A stretch of 64,000 bases of DNA from an uncultured Flavobacteriaceae bacterium (GTDB lineage Bacteria; Bacteroidota; Bacteroidia; Flavobacteriales; Flavobacteriaceae), in contig CANMFQ010000012.1 in the NCBI GenBank assembly GCA_947497145.1, forward strand, positions 62,001-126,000, in the 5' to 3' direction. Position 1 is the first letter of the stretch, and every line of letters begins with the position of its first letter. Under the pieces are notes generated by a model. That model ran no database searches. It had not been told where the DNA came from and saw nothing but the letters and a program-made list of their open reading frames with translations. The position numbers and the translations under genes are program-made. Of the stretch, positions 18,440 through 27,448 are shown in pieces.

Positions 18440-18726
18440 GTATTGTCCTATGCCTATGTAATACCAAGAAGAATATAATCTTATTTTTAAGTTTAATACG
18501 TGCTTTAATCTGCATGACTTTAGCGGTAGAAATTAAAATTATAGTCATGCCAATTACGTTTGCAGAACTTACTTTAAACCTAATTTATGCATTAAGTCTC
18601 ATTACGACATACTAATGCATACAGGGGGTTAAAGCTATATTCAAAGTACATCCTAATCAAATTTTAAGCCTATTGCCTTTATAAAATATGTAAGGTACGA
18701 TAGCTATAACCAATAATAACACTAAC

Positions 18727-20961
18727 ATGAAAAAGTATATTATAATCTGCTGTACTTTTCTTTGCTCTTTCACGGCAGTACAAGCTCATGAATTAAGCGG
18801 CACAGTAACATCAGAAAACAACAAGCCTATTGAAGGCGTTGGCGTTTATAACAAAACTACAGGTGCCTATACCTATACCAATGTTTCTGGCTATTTTGAA
18901 ATTGATGACATTGCCATTGGTCACGAAGTATATTTTTACAGCCTAGGGTATAAAACCCAAATTTTAACTATTAAAGAAGAGCAATTAAACACTACTTTAA
19001 AAATAGTTTTAGTAGCGTCTGCGGTTTCTTTAGATCAAGTGGTACTAGTTTCCAAGGTAAACGCGCTAAGTAATTTTGTAAATGTTGATGTAAAAACAAA
19101 TCCTGTTCAATCATCTCAAGAAATTTTGCGCAAAGTACCCGGTTTAATAATTGGGCAACATGCCGGAGGTGGTAAAGCAGAACAGATATTTTTACGGGGT
19201 TTTGATATCGACCACGGTACAGATATTGCCATTAATGTAGATGGTTTACCTGTTAACATGGTTTCACACGCCCATGGTCAAGGCTATGCCGACATGCATT
19301 TTATAATTCCAGAAACCATTGATAATATAGATTTTGGAAAAGGAGCCTATTACGCTAACCAAGGTAATTTTAACACGGCAGGATACGTAAATTTACACAC
19401 CAAAAAGACTATCTCAAAAAATTCAATTGCTATGGAGGCAGGTATGTTTAACACCCTGCGCTCTGTTGGCTTGCTAAAACTAGCTGAAAACGATTTTAGT
19501 AATGCTTATGTGGCTACTGAATTGGTGCTTACAGACGGTGCTTTTGACTCCCCTCAAGATTTTAATCGCATTAATATTATGGGGAGATACAATTACAATA
19601 ACCATGAAAATCAAGATTTAAGTGTTACGCTATCTCATTTTCAGAGCAATTGGAATGCTTCTGGGCAAATACCACAACGTGCTGTAGAGCAAGGCATCAT
19701 TGGTCGATTTGGTGCTATTGATGATACCGAGGGTGGTAACACTAGCCGATCTAATATTTTAGTCAATTACACCCGTGAATTAGATGAACATTCGCGAGTA
19801 CGATCGAAAGCATTTGTGTCTATGTATGACTTTGAGTTGTTTTCTAATTTCACCTATTTTTTAGAAGACCCCTTAAATGGTGACCAAATACACCAACAAG
19901 AAGAACGTACAATAATTGGGGCAGAAAGTGTTTATGAGCATACTGCACATATAGACAATCATGACACTCAATTAAAATATGAAGCTGGCTTTGGTTTTAG
20001 ATATGATGATGTTAATAATGTGCAACTTTCTCATACCAAAAACCGTCAAGAATTAGTAGAGCGATTAGCCCATGGTAATATTGATGAAACCAATACCTAT
20101 ACTTTTTTTAATTTAACCTACAAAAAAAATGATTGGACTATTAACCCAGGTCTGCGTTTAGATTATTTTAAGTTTGATTATCAAAACTTACTTACCCCTA
20201 CATACGATTTTAAAAGTCAAGATAAATTATTTTTAGGTCCAAAACTAAATGTGATTTACGCAGCAACCACAAACTTGCAATTGTTTGCCAAATCGGGAAT
20301 TGGTTTTCACTCTAATGATACTCGGGTTGTAATTGCTAATGATGCAGATGCCATTTTACCCGCCGCATACTCGGCAGATTTGGGAGCAATATTTAAAGCT
20401 AGTAACAAACTGGTTTTGAATGCAGCGCTTTGGAATCTTTTTCTTGAACAAGAATTTGTATATGTTGGTGACGCTGGCGTTGTAGAACCAAGTGGTAAAA
20501 CACGTAGATATGGTGTAGATTTTGGCATGCGCTACCAACTTACTGATTGGCTTTATTTTAACGGAGATATTAATTATACCTACGCCAGAAGCACAGAAGA
20601 TTCAAATGGGCAAAACTACATTCCGTTAGCACCAGACCTTACATCGGCTGGAGGGCTATCGTTTAGAGAGATTAAGCACTTTTCTGGTAGTTTAAACTAT
20701 AAATTTGTTAAAAATAGACCAGCAAACGAAGACAATTCTATTATTGCAGAAGGCTATTTTGTATCCGATTTAAATTTAAATTACACTTTAAAAAACTGGG
20801 CTTTTGGTGTCATTATTGAAAACCTATTTGACACTCAATGGAATGAAACACAATTTGCAACCGAAAGTAGACTATTTAACGAGCCAGCTGGTATTGAAGA
20901 AATCCATTTTACACCTGGCACTCCTTTTTATTTGAGAGGAAAAGTAACCGTTAAATTTTAA
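18727..20961 (+). CDS. TonB-dependent outer-membrane receptor
   Basis: This 744-residue protein has a signal peptide ending in VQA, a CarboxypepD_reg-like beta-sandwich (about 22-95), a plug domain (about 115-230) with SSQEILRKVPGLIIG and FLRGFDIDHGTD, and a 22-strand-type barrel that ends in the terminal aromatic signature GKVTVKF. The plug has a His-containing stretch, NMVSHAHGQGYADMHF, that recurs in a branch of Bacteroidota receptors. Receptors of this class import metal chelates, cofactors or other large solutes with energy from TonB. It is the last plus-strand gene of the biosynthetic locus, 287 bases after the small unknown gene. Uptake of the metal-loaded product of this locus is the obvious proposal. 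The receptor class is certain; the ligand is not. Confidence 0.93.
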   Translation: MKKYIIICCTFLCSFTAVQAHELSGTVTSENNKPIEGVGVYNKTTGAYTYTNVSGYFEIDDIAIGHEVYFYSLGYKTQILTIKEEQLNTTLKIVLVASAVSLDQVVLVSKVNALSNFVNVDVKTNPVQSSQEILRKVPGLIIGQHAGGGKAEQIFLRGFDIDHGTDIAINVDGLPVNMVSHAHGQGYADMHFIIPETIDNIDFGKGAYYANQGNFNTAGYVNLHTKKTISKNSIAMEAGMFNTLRSVGLLKLAENDFSNAYVATELVLTDGAFDSPQDFNRINIMGRYNYNNHENQDLSVTLSHFQSNWNASGQIPQRAVEQGIIGRFGAIDDTEGGNTSRSNILVNYTRELDEHSRVRSKAFVSMYDFELFSNFTYFLEDPLNGDQIHQQEERTIIGAESVYEHTAHIDNHDTQLKYEAGFGFRYDDVNNVQLSHTKNRQELVERLAHGNIDETNTYTFFNLTYKKNDWTINPGLRLDYFKFDYQNLLTPTYDFKSQDKLFLGPKLNVIYAATTNLQLFAKSGIGFHSNDTRVVIANDADAILPAAYSADLGAIFKASNKLVLNAALWNLFLEQEFVYVGDAGVVEPSGKTRRYGVDFGMRYQLTDWLYFNGDINYTYARSTEDSNGQNYIPLAPDLTSAGGLSFREIKHFSGSLNYKFVKNRPANEDNSIIAEGYFVSDLNLNYTLKNWAFGVIIENLFDTQWNETQFATESRLFNEPAGIEEIHFTPGTPFYLRGKVTVKF

Positions 20962-21045
20962 GCTGCTGGATATCAATAAATTGAAAAGCATACAAAAACT
21001 GAAAAAACATTAGTTAATACGGGTAAAAAGTTAAACTAATAGCAA

Positions 21046-21070
21046 CAAAAAAGCGCACGGTAATGTGCGC
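21046..21070 (-). terminator. Intrinsic terminator after the LytTR regulator gene
   Basis: On the minus strand GCGCAC (21065-21070) and GTGCGC (21053-21058) form a 6 bp GC-rich stem around a 6-base loop, followed by a run of seven T residues with one C break. It lies 26 bases past the stop of the regulator gene and also separates it from the convergent TonB receptor gene. Confidence 0.75.
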
Positions 21071-21095
21071 CTTAATTATTTTTCTATAAACTTTT

Positions 21096-21851
21096 TTAAG
21101 AATTCATTGACGAAATAATAAATTCTTTAAAATCTTTTGATATTGGAATTAAGTTATTATTAATCATAATATCTTTTGAATTTATTGCGTCAATATGATC
21201 GACATTTACGATATATGATTTGTGCGCTCGATAAAATTTATTTTTAGGTAATTTTTCTAAATAATCCTTTAATGGCGAACGAACCAAAAACTTCTTATCT
21301 ACTGTATTTACTTCTAAATAAACATTATCTGCTTTAATAAATTGAATATCCCCAAATTGGATACGATAATATAAATGTTGTTTTTTTACAAAAATAGAGT
21401 CTTTCAATACCGAATTCGACATTGGCACGTCATCTTCCTGTAAAACATCTTCCTTCTTTTCTTGTCCTAAACCATAGGTGAAATTTGAAAGTGCTATCTC
21501 TATAGAGGTATATAAATCTTGTTGTTCAAAAGGTTTTACTAAATATCCATTAGGTTTTACCGTCTTTGCATTTTCAACGGTAGCTCTATCTGAGTTTGAA
21601 GTCACAAAAATAAATGGTATATCATAGTTCTCACGAATATGCTTTCCTAAATCAATACCCGTTTTATCAGATGCAAGTATAATATCAATCAAAACAAGGT
21701 CTACTTGCTGTGTTCTTAAAACTTCTTCTGCTTGCTCGTATACAATAACGTTATCAACGATTTCGTAGCCAATTTCTTCAAGCATTGACTGCATATCGTC
21801 TGCAATGATAACATTGTCTTCTACTATAAGAATTCTAATAGGTCGTTCCAA
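21096..21851 (-). CDS. LytTR-family response regulator
   Basis: This 251-residue two-domain regulator has a receiver domain (about 1-125) with EDN near the N-terminus, the phosphorylated Asp56 in LVLIDIILA, the Thr/Ser of FVTSNS and the Lys of YLVKPF. A linker and a C-terminal LytTR DNA-binding domain (about 155-250) follow, with FIKADNVYLEV and FYRAHKSYIVN. Such proteins act downstream of sensor kinases in Bacteroidota. No kinase gene is beside it. It follows menA by 39 bases on the same strand, so it may be read from the same transcript, with an independent stop signal at 21046-21070. The target genes are unknown. Confidence 0.92.
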   Translation of the reverse strand: MERPIRILIVEDNVIIADDMQSMLEEIGYEIVDNVIVYEQAEEVLRTQQVDLVLIDIILASDKTGIDLGKHIRENYDIPFIFVTSNSDRATVENAKTVKPNGYLVKPFEQQDLYTSIEIALSNFTYGLGQEKKEDVLQEDDVPMSNSVLKDSIFVKKQHLYYRIQFGDIQFIKADNVYLEVNTVDKKFLVRSPLKDYLEKLPKNKFYRAHKSYIVNVDHIDAINSKDIMINNNLIPISKDFKEFIISSMNS

Positions 21852-21890
21852 TATCTCTGTAGTTTAGGTTGTTAAACTGTAAAATTACAA

Positions 21891-22790
21891 TTATTTAAAT
21901 GTAAAATAAAATAATAAGGACAATACAAAGGTACTTAAAGCTAATTTCTTTAACTCAGGATCTAATAATACTGGTTTTTTGACTTTAATGACCTTGAGCA
22001 AATGAACCAATATAGGTACAAAAGCTAATAGCGGTAAAAACTGATGCCAATTCTCAAAATTATAAACAATAAAGCACAAAACACTAATAAAAGCAACTAA
22101 TAATAGTGTTAAATGATATATTTTTCCTTTTTCAAAACCCATTTTGACAATTAAGGTGTTTTTATTTGCCTTTTTATCTGATTCAAAATCACGTAAATTA
22201 TTCAAATTAAGCACTCCAGTACTTAAAGCTCCTATTGAAATAGCCGGCAGAACCGCCATTAGCGTTATAAATTTTGTGTACAGAAAAAATGACCCTAAAA
22301 CAGCTAGAAGCCCAAAAAACACAAAAACAAAAATATCGCCCAATCCTTTATAACCATATGCTGATTTACCTACAGTATATTTTATGGCCGCCCAAACACT
22401 AAGGCAACCTAAGCCAGTAAAAAGCATAAAATAGGTAATATACTCAGTTCCGAAAGCTACATATAGTAGTGCAATAACTAAAAGAAGGTCAATGATAACA
22501 GATACTATAATACCATTTTTTAGGGTTTTTCGCGATAATAATCCACTTTGCAAGGCTCTTTTAGGACCTATTCGGTCTTCATTATCGGTGCCCTTAACAC
22601 CATCGCCATAATCATTAGCAAAATTGGAAGTTACTTGAAAGCCTATTGTAGTTAATAATGCTAATGTAAAAAGTAGTACATCTGTTTGTCCGTAGAAACC
22701 CGCGAGAGCAGTGCCCATGAGTATTCCCGAAATAGATAATGGAAGTGTTCTTAATCTGGCTGCATTTAGCCAAGCCGAAATTTTACTCAA
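21891..22790 (-). CDS. menA: 1,4-dihydroxy-2-naphthoate polyprenyltransferase
   Basis: This 299-residue integral membrane UbiA-family enzyme would join a polyprenyl chain to 1,4-dihydroxy-2-naphthoate, the membrane step of menaquinone synthesis. The first metal and diphosphate-binding site is clear in NFANDYGDGVKGTDNEDR near residue 57 and the second in NNLRDFESDKKANK near 196. About eight hydrophobic segments are present. The start is 2 bases after the stop of the SPOR-like gene, so the two form one transcript. Other menaquinone genes (menD, menF and a thioesterase) lie a few kb upstream on the same strand, separated by genes of other functions. Confidence 0.93.
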   Translation of the reverse strand: MSKISAWLNAARLRTLPLSISGILMGTALAGFYGQTDVLLFTLALLTTIGFQVTSNFANDYGDGVKGTDNEDRIGPKRALQSGLLSRKTLKNGIIVSVIIDLLLVIALLYVAFGTEYITYFMLFTGLGCLSVWAAIKYTVGKSAYGYKGLGDIFVFVFFGLLAVLGSFFLYTKFITLMAVLPAISIGALSTGVLNLNNLRDFESDKKANKNTLIVKMGFEKGKIYHLTLLLVAFISVLCFIVYNFENWHQFLPLLAFVPILVHLLKVIKVKKPVLLDPELKKLALSTFVLSLLFYFTFK

Positions 22791-22792
22791 AA

Positions 22793-23404
22793 TTAATTTG
22801 CCTCTTCTATTTGAATTCTTTTCCCTTCTTTGTACGAAGCTACAAAAGCATCTGTAAAGCCTAAATCAACAAGTTGCTTCCTAAATTTCTGTGCTTCAGC
22901 TAAGGTCTCAAAATTACCAAGAGAATAGGAATAAAAAGGATTTGTTTTTACAAACAACGTATTTGTTAACGCCTCAGAAGCTAATGTTATATTATTTTCC
23001 ATGAAAGATTTTACCTGTACAGAATAAACCTTCTCTTTTTCTAGAAACTTTTTTGCTAAGTAAAATTCATTTACCAAACTAAGCTCTTTGTTTTTTTCTT
23101 TCAGGTTGTCAATTCGTGCTTTTATGGCATCAAGACTATCTATTGATACCAATAGATTATTGTTTTGATTATCCATATTGCTATTATTCACTCTATTGGT
23201 TACTCCAGCTGTATAAAAAAACAAAGCCAAGGTTCCAAACAAGAAAACACTAGTAATCGCCGCAAATATGTTGCGCTGAATTCTTCGTGCTCTTAATTCT
23301 TTGTTCTTAATTTTTATTTGATCTAAAAGACGTTCATTTATAATTTGCGCCTTGTCAATATCTTTATGTAATTCTAGTAAATCACTCTCTTCTATAAATG
23401 GCAT
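22793..23404 (-). CDS. Membrane-anchored coiled-coil protein with SPOR-like C-terminus
   Basis: This 203-residue protein has a charged N-terminal helix (about 1-42), one transmembrane segment (about 46-67, ending LALFFYTAG), a coiled coil (about 80-120, SIDSLDAIKARIDNLKEKN), and a C-terminal part that resembles a SPOR peptidoglycan-binding fold (YSVQVKSF near 127, then YSYSLGNFETLAEAQKFRKQL near 160). SPOR domains bind denuded peptidoglycan glycan strands. The gene overlaps the regulatory region of no other gene and leads directly into menA. A cell-envelope role is plausible; the SPOR call is by pattern only. Confidence 0.7.
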   Translation of the reverse strand: MPFIEESDLLELHKDIDKAQIINERLLDQIKIKNKELRARRIQRNIFAAITSVFLFGTLALFFYTAGVTNRVNNSNMDNQNNNLLVSIDSLDAIKARIDNLKEKNKELSLVNEFYLAKKFLEKEKVYSVQVKSFMENNITLASEALTNTLFVKTNPFYSYSLGNFETLAEAQKFRKQLVDLGFTDAFVASYKEGKRIQIEEAN

Positions 23405-23967
23405 GCTAAATAGGGTTTTTATGGTGCCTGTTGGTTAAAATTAATGAAATTCAGAAAAAAATGAAATTAAAAGTTGTGAAAATATAGATTTTAGTGGTTT
23501 AGCGACTAAAAAAAGATTGGATATTATACATACCCTAAATTTTCACCATCATACTGACTAAAAAACGCTTGATACTACATAAAATCATATACAGCAAAAA
23601 GCCTTAAATCACTCCTTCAAATTTCAAATCATCTCTATCTTGTTCTTAAAAAAGTAAAACTAAATTATCACGTAATTAAGAATTACTAAAAATTTGCTTT
23701 AGGCATGAGATCTTCATAATTTTTATAAGATTACAGCATTTCTAACACCTAAAGCGAACCAAAAACAAGATTAAAATTACAGATTTTGCTTCAATAAATA
23801 ATACAATTATGCAACTTTTTTGCGTATTAAAAACGAGCATGTTGTTAGTCTACAAATAGTTACCATTCAACGAGCTTCAGCGGCATGCATCTGTGCTAGA
23901 ATGCTAATTACGGACTATATCTTTGTAGCAAACTTGAGTGCAAAATTTACAACAAGGTTGTGATTTT
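23405..23967. other. Intergenic region without a recognised gene
   Basis: This gap of about 560 bases lies between the CvfB-like gene and the SPOR-like gene, both on the minus strand. It is AT-rich with frequent stops on both strands. The only signal I could pick out is an orphan plus-strand TAnnTTTG box near 23918. No RNA gene or repeat was recognised. Confidence 0.5.
23918..23925 (+). promoter_or_regulatory. Orphan -7 promoter box on the plus strand
   Basis: The sequence TATCTTTG followed by TAGC matches the Bacteroidota -7 element TAnnTTTG. It points toward the 3' end of the convergent CvfB-like gene, with no plus-strand gene downstream. No clear TTTG -33 element is present at the usual distance. 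It may be chance, a relic, or the start of an antisense or short RNA. Confidence 0.25.
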
Positions 23968-24798
23968 TTAAATCAGGTGAATACCGTCAGATTCAATTGT
24001 GATTTTTCTTGATTTATACAATGTACCAATCCCCTTTTTAAAGGTCTTTTTACTCATCTGTAATTCCGCTCTAATTTCTTCAGGATTAGACTTGTCATGT
24101 AGGGGTAAAAACCCCCCGTTTACCGTTAAAATCTCATATATTTTATTTGCGGCTGGTTCTAATATTTTCTCACCCAAAGGCTGTAAAGAAACATCTATTT
24201 TATGGTCACCACGAATAGCTTTTATAACACCGGGCATGGTGTCTCCGATAGCAATTTTTTTAAAAACTTCATTCTCATAAACCAACCCCTTGTGTTTGTT
24301 GTTTATGATAACTTCCCAGCCCAAATCTGTTTGCCTAGTTATGATAAGGTCTACTTTTTCACGAACCCTTACCGTAAGCTCATCATTACTTATAAACTTA
24401 TCGAGTTTATTGGAAGCTACCAAGCGGTTACTTTTTTCATCTACATAGCAATAAACAACATACCACTGCCCTTCTTGCATCTTATTTCTTTGCTCTCTAA
24501 ATGGTACTAACAAATGTTTTTCTAGGCCCCAATCTAAAAAAGCGCCAAATTCATTTACATCTACCACTTTAAGCAACTGAAATTCACCAACCACAATACC
24601 TGGCTCAAGGTTTGTTGCTACAGGTCTTTCATCATAGTCAAGATAACAAAACACTTCTATTTTATCCCCTATCTCGTAAGTTTCAGGTACATATTTATTA
24701 GGTAATAGAATGTCGTTATCTTCTTCATCACCTAAAAAAAGTCCTACACTAGTGTGTCTTAATATTTCGAGCGTATTAAATTTACCAAGTTCAATCAT
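23968..24798 (-). CDS. CvfB/YitL-like S1 RNA-binding protein
   Basis: The protein has about 276 residues with tandem S1-like OB folds and a C-terminal winged helix, as in CvfB. VGLFLGDEEDNDILLPNKYVP opens the first fold, and FGAFLDWGLEKHLLVPFREQ is the best S1 segment, near residue 85. The C-terminus (KKTFKKGIGTLYKSRKI) matches the family's winged helix. CvfB affects virulence and RNA processing in Gram-positive bacteria; in Bacteroidota its role is not settled. I prefer the ATG at 24798 (MIELG) over an upstream in-frame ATG at 24813, because a TATTTTTG -7 box occupies 24803-24810, between the two starts. Confidence 0.85.
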   Translation of the reverse strand: MIELGKFNTLEILRHTSVGLFLGDEEDNDILLPNKYVPETYEIGDKIEVFCYLDYDERPVATNLEPGIVVGEFQLLKVVDVNEFGAFLDWGLEKHLLVPFREQRNKMQEGQWYVVYCYVDEKSNRLVASNKLDKFISNDELTVRVREKVDLIITRQTDLGWEVIINNKHKGLVYENEVFKKIAIGDTMPGVIKAIRGDHKIDVSLQPLGEKILEPAANKIYEILTVNGGFLPLHDKSNPEEIRAELQMSKKTFKKGIGTLYKSRKITIESDGIHLI

Positions 24799-24802
24799 AG
24801 TA

Positions 24803-24810
24803 CAAAAATA
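24803..24810 (-). promoter_or_regulatory. -7 box of the CvfB-like gene, possible leaderless start
   Basis: Minus-strand TATTTTTG fits TAnnTTTG exactly and ends only 4 bases before the preferred ATG at 24798. Transcription would then begin at or next to the start codon. The -33 element is not clear. Confidence 0.5.
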
Positions 24811-25087
24811 CACTTAAACCCGCATAAAGCATTAAAAAATCTATTGCGAATTCTCATTAGATAATTCCACCCTACCACTTGTTAAAAACTGTATGCTATC
24901 ATAAGAATGTGTATTACGCTAGGTTAAGAGTCACTGCGCTACTAAAAAACAAGAATGTGCTCTTTCTAACAAATTGAAAAATTGCACATACTTCATTAAC
25001 CATTTTTCACAAAGCACCACATCAAAAGATACTAATTAACAATATGTTACGGCAAAAAAAATGTAATCAATTTTGGTTAAGATGTTC
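24811..25087. other. Intergenic region between the DUF2853 and CvfB-like genes
   Basis: Between the terminator beyond the DUF2853 gene and the promoter of the CvfB-like gene I see no open reading frame of note, no RNA gene and no repeat. The sequence is AT-rich. Confidence 0.5.
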
Positions 25088-25117
25088 AAAAAAAAGCTGT
25101 TCTTTTAAAGAACAGCT
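25088..25117 (-). terminator. Intrinsic terminator after the DUF2853 gene
   Basis: On the minus strand AGCTGTTC (25110-25117) pairs with GAACAGCT (25095-25102) across a short A/T loop, and the palindrome extends further into the loop. A run of eight T residues follows. It lies 30 bases past the DUF2853 stop and would end the menD-DUF2853 transcript. Confidence 0.85.
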
Positions 25118-25146
25118 CGTATCGTATTTTCAAGAATTACTTTAAA

Positions 25147-25488
25147 CTATGCGTACACAGATTCCTTCTTAAAATGCTTACATAGCTGATAATATACTAC
25201 AGCTCTATGCTTGTTTCTGTTAGAAGAACCATATTTTTCCATTACAGCATTGATACCTTCCATTAATTCTGGACTGTCACTCATGCCTAATTTTTTAATT
25301 AAATAATTGTTCTTAACTGTTTCTAATTCCTTCTCATCACCACCAGATACCTTTGAGGCATCTAAATTATAAATAGATGGTCCTAAACCAACGGTTACTT
25401 TCTTTAATAAATCCATATCTGGATTCTCGCCAAATTTGTCTTTGATGTCCGCTGCGTACTTTTCGATTAAATCATCTCGTTTGCTCAT
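25147..25488 (-). CDS. DUF2853 family protein
   Basis: This 113-residue soluble, helical protein fits the DUF2853 family in length and in sequence: MSKRDDLIEKYAADIK at the start, LKKVTVGLGPSIYN in the middle and RAVVYYQLCKHFKK at the end. No catalytic residues or function are known to me. It starts 40 bases after the menD stop and is followed by a strong terminator, so it is the last gene of that transcript. Its place next to menD is common in Flavobacteriaceae as far as I recall, but no link to menaquinone is shown. Confidence 0.85.
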   Translation of the reverse strand: MSKRDDLIEKYAADIKDKFGENPDMDLLKKVTVGLGPSIYNLDASKVSGGDEKELETVKNNYLIKKLGMSDSPELMEGINAVMEKYGSSNRNKHRAVVYYQLCKHFKKESVYA

Positions 25489-25528
25489 AATAGCTACTGT
25501 TCAATATGTTAATGGTTAATTAAAGACC

Positions 25529-27280
25529 CTAAGATATAAAATCAAAATAACCAATCAAAATTTTATCATTCAATAATCGTGGTGTAGATACCTCTAAGAG
25601 CCTTGGTTTTTCGGAAGGCCCGTAAAAATCGACCATTGCAGCTTTTAAATTTTCTTCATCATCAGAAAAGAAATATTCAATATCAAACAAATCACAGTAT
25701 TTTTTGATATTCAACGCTTGTTTTGTTTCAAAAAAGCGTTCAAAGTTTGGCGTATCCTCTTTTCCTGGCAATATTCTAAAGATACCTCCGCCATTATTAT
25801 TGATTACAATTATCCTAAAATCGGGTCTCAAATAATTATTCCAAAGGGCATTACTGTCATACAAGAAACTTAAATCGCCAGTAATAAATACCGTAGGAGT
25901 TTTTGAATAAATAGATGCTCCAATCGCTGTTGAAGTACTTCCATCAATACCACTAGTACCTCTATTACAATAAACAGCTAATGATGATTTGAGGTCAAAC
26001 AATTGCATATAGCGCACTGTTGAACTATTGGCCAATTGCAACTGATAGTTTTCAGGAATACACTTACTAATGTGATTAAAGGCTAACATATCTGAAAAAG
26101 GTATTTTGGTTATATACCTTTCTCGTTTCAAACGATAACGCTGTTTTACAGCATTCCAATACGAAAAATAATCGCTTTTTGAAGGCTGTATGTCCACTTC
26201 AAATTTTTCAAAAAACGTGTTGACGTCCATTTTAAAATGATGAGAAAGACAAAAAAAAGTATTATTAGCTTTTACCTTATCGATGTGCCAATGATGCTGG
26301 GGTTTATATTCACGTAAAAACGCTTTTATCTTTTTTGAAACTATTAGCCCTCCGAAGGTTAACAACACCTCTGGTTTCAATTTTGAAAAAAGAGCTTCCT
26401 TTTCTTCTGATTTTTCAATAGGCGCAACAATGCTGTCAATACTCGAAAAGAAATTTTCATGATGCAGGTTAGAGGTCGTTTCTGTAAGCACAATTACCGA
26501 CGGATCATTAGCCAAAATAGCAAGAAAGTCAGCCGCAACCGTATTGGGGTCATTTACCCCTACCAGTACCATTTTTTTAGTAGCTGCATTCCATATTTCA
26601 GCGTAGCTGGCAATATCAGCGATTCCCTCGGGTACAAAATCAATACTATTGCGAATATTCAAATCAACGGTTGGTGCTGGTAAACGATCATACAACGGCT
26701 CTTCAAAACGAACATTAATATGTACTGGTAACCCAGTTGTAATCGTTGTTTCTAATGCCGCATTAAGCTCAGCGTCATTAAAACTCTGAATTTTCTGTTG
26801 GCTTTCTTTTACAGTATTTTCTATATAATCAGGTGCATAACGCTCTATGCGATTTGTGGCATGGCTTACGTCTTGTTTTAAATTAGCAGCATAGCCAATA
26901 TGTCTATAAAAAACATTGTCTTGTCGAATGGTTTGCCCATCCCCCACGTCAATCTTATAACGAGGTCTATCAGCTGAAATAACCACCAAAGGAATGTCAC
27001 TGTAAAAGGCTTCGGCTACCGCTGGATAGTAATTCAATAAAGCGCTACCCGATGTACAAACAACAGCAACTGGCATTCTTAATTGCTGCGCAATACCTAA
27101 TGCGAAAAAGGCAGCGCACCGCTCATCAACGATACTGTAACATTTAAAATAAGGATCTTCTGTAAAGCCAATAGTGAGTGGTGCATTTCGTGAACCGGGA
27201 GATATAACGATGTTTTGAACACCTTTTGCTTTGCAATGTGCTATAACAGACTGTGCGGCTGGAATACTGGAGTACTTCAT
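25529..27280 (-). CDS. menD: 2-succinyl-5-enolpyruvyl-6-hydroxy-3-cyclohexene-1-carboxylate synthase
   Basis: This 583-residue thiamine-diphosphate enzyme would join isochorismate and 2-oxoglutarate with loss of CO2, an early step of menaquinone synthesis. The N-terminal pyrimidine-binding domain shows ISPGSRNAPLT and the cofactor Glu in SIVDERCAAFFALG. The C-terminal domain shows NRGTSGIDGSTSTAIG and the metal-binding GDLSFLYDSNALWN, then INNNGGGIF. Length and motif order are normal for MenD. A -7 box TATTTTTG lies 6 bases before the ATG. menF and a hotdog thioesterase lie just upstream on the same strand. The menB, menC and menE genes are not in this window. Confidence 0.96.
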   Translation of the reverse strand: MKYSSIPAAQSVIAHCKAKGVQNIVISPGSRNAPLTIGFTEDPYFKCYSIVDERCAAFFALGIAQQLRMPVAVVCTSGSALLNYYPAVAEAFYSDIPLVVISADRPRYKIDVGDGQTIRQDNVFYRHIGYAANLKQDVSHATNRIERYAPDYIENTVKESQQKIQSFNDAELNAALETTITTGLPVHINVRFEEPLYDRLPAPTVDLNIRNSIDFVPEGIADIASYAEIWNAATKKMVLVGVNDPNTVAADFLAILANDPSVIVLTETTSNLHHENFFSSIDSIVAPIEKSEEKEALFSKLKPEVLLTFGGLIVSKKIKAFLREYKPQHHWHIDKVKANNTFFCLSHHFKMDVNTFFEKFEVDIQPSKSDYFSYWNAVKQRYRLKRERYITKIPFSDMLAFNHISKCIPENYQLQLANSSTVRYMQLFDLKSSLAVYCNRGTSGIDGSTSTAIGASIYSKTPTVFITGDLSFLYDSNALWNNYLRPDFRIIVINNNGGGIFRILPGKEDTPNFERFFETKQALNIKKYCDLFDIEYFFSDDEENLKAAMVDFYGPSEKPRLLEVSTPRLLNDKILIGYFDFIS

Positions 27281-27286
27281 TGTTCA

Positions 27287-27294
27287 CAAAAATA
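27287..27294 (-). promoter_or_regulatory. -7 promoter box of menD
   Basis: Minus-strand TATTTTTG matches TAnnTTTG and ends 6 bases before the menD ATG, so the leader would be very short. A TTTG lies about 16 bases upstream of the box, somewhat nearer than the usual 19-21. Confidence 0.5.
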
Positions 27295-27448
27295 CAACGC
27301 AAACAGTTCTCAAACCCGAAACAAAAGCAAGAAAATGAAGACTACTTTCAATTTTTATAAAAAAAAGGTATTTCATGAGTCGCCTCATCGTACAACCCGT
27401 ATCAAAAAGAAATTGTAGGTTGCCGTACAAACATCCAAGAAGGCTGGT

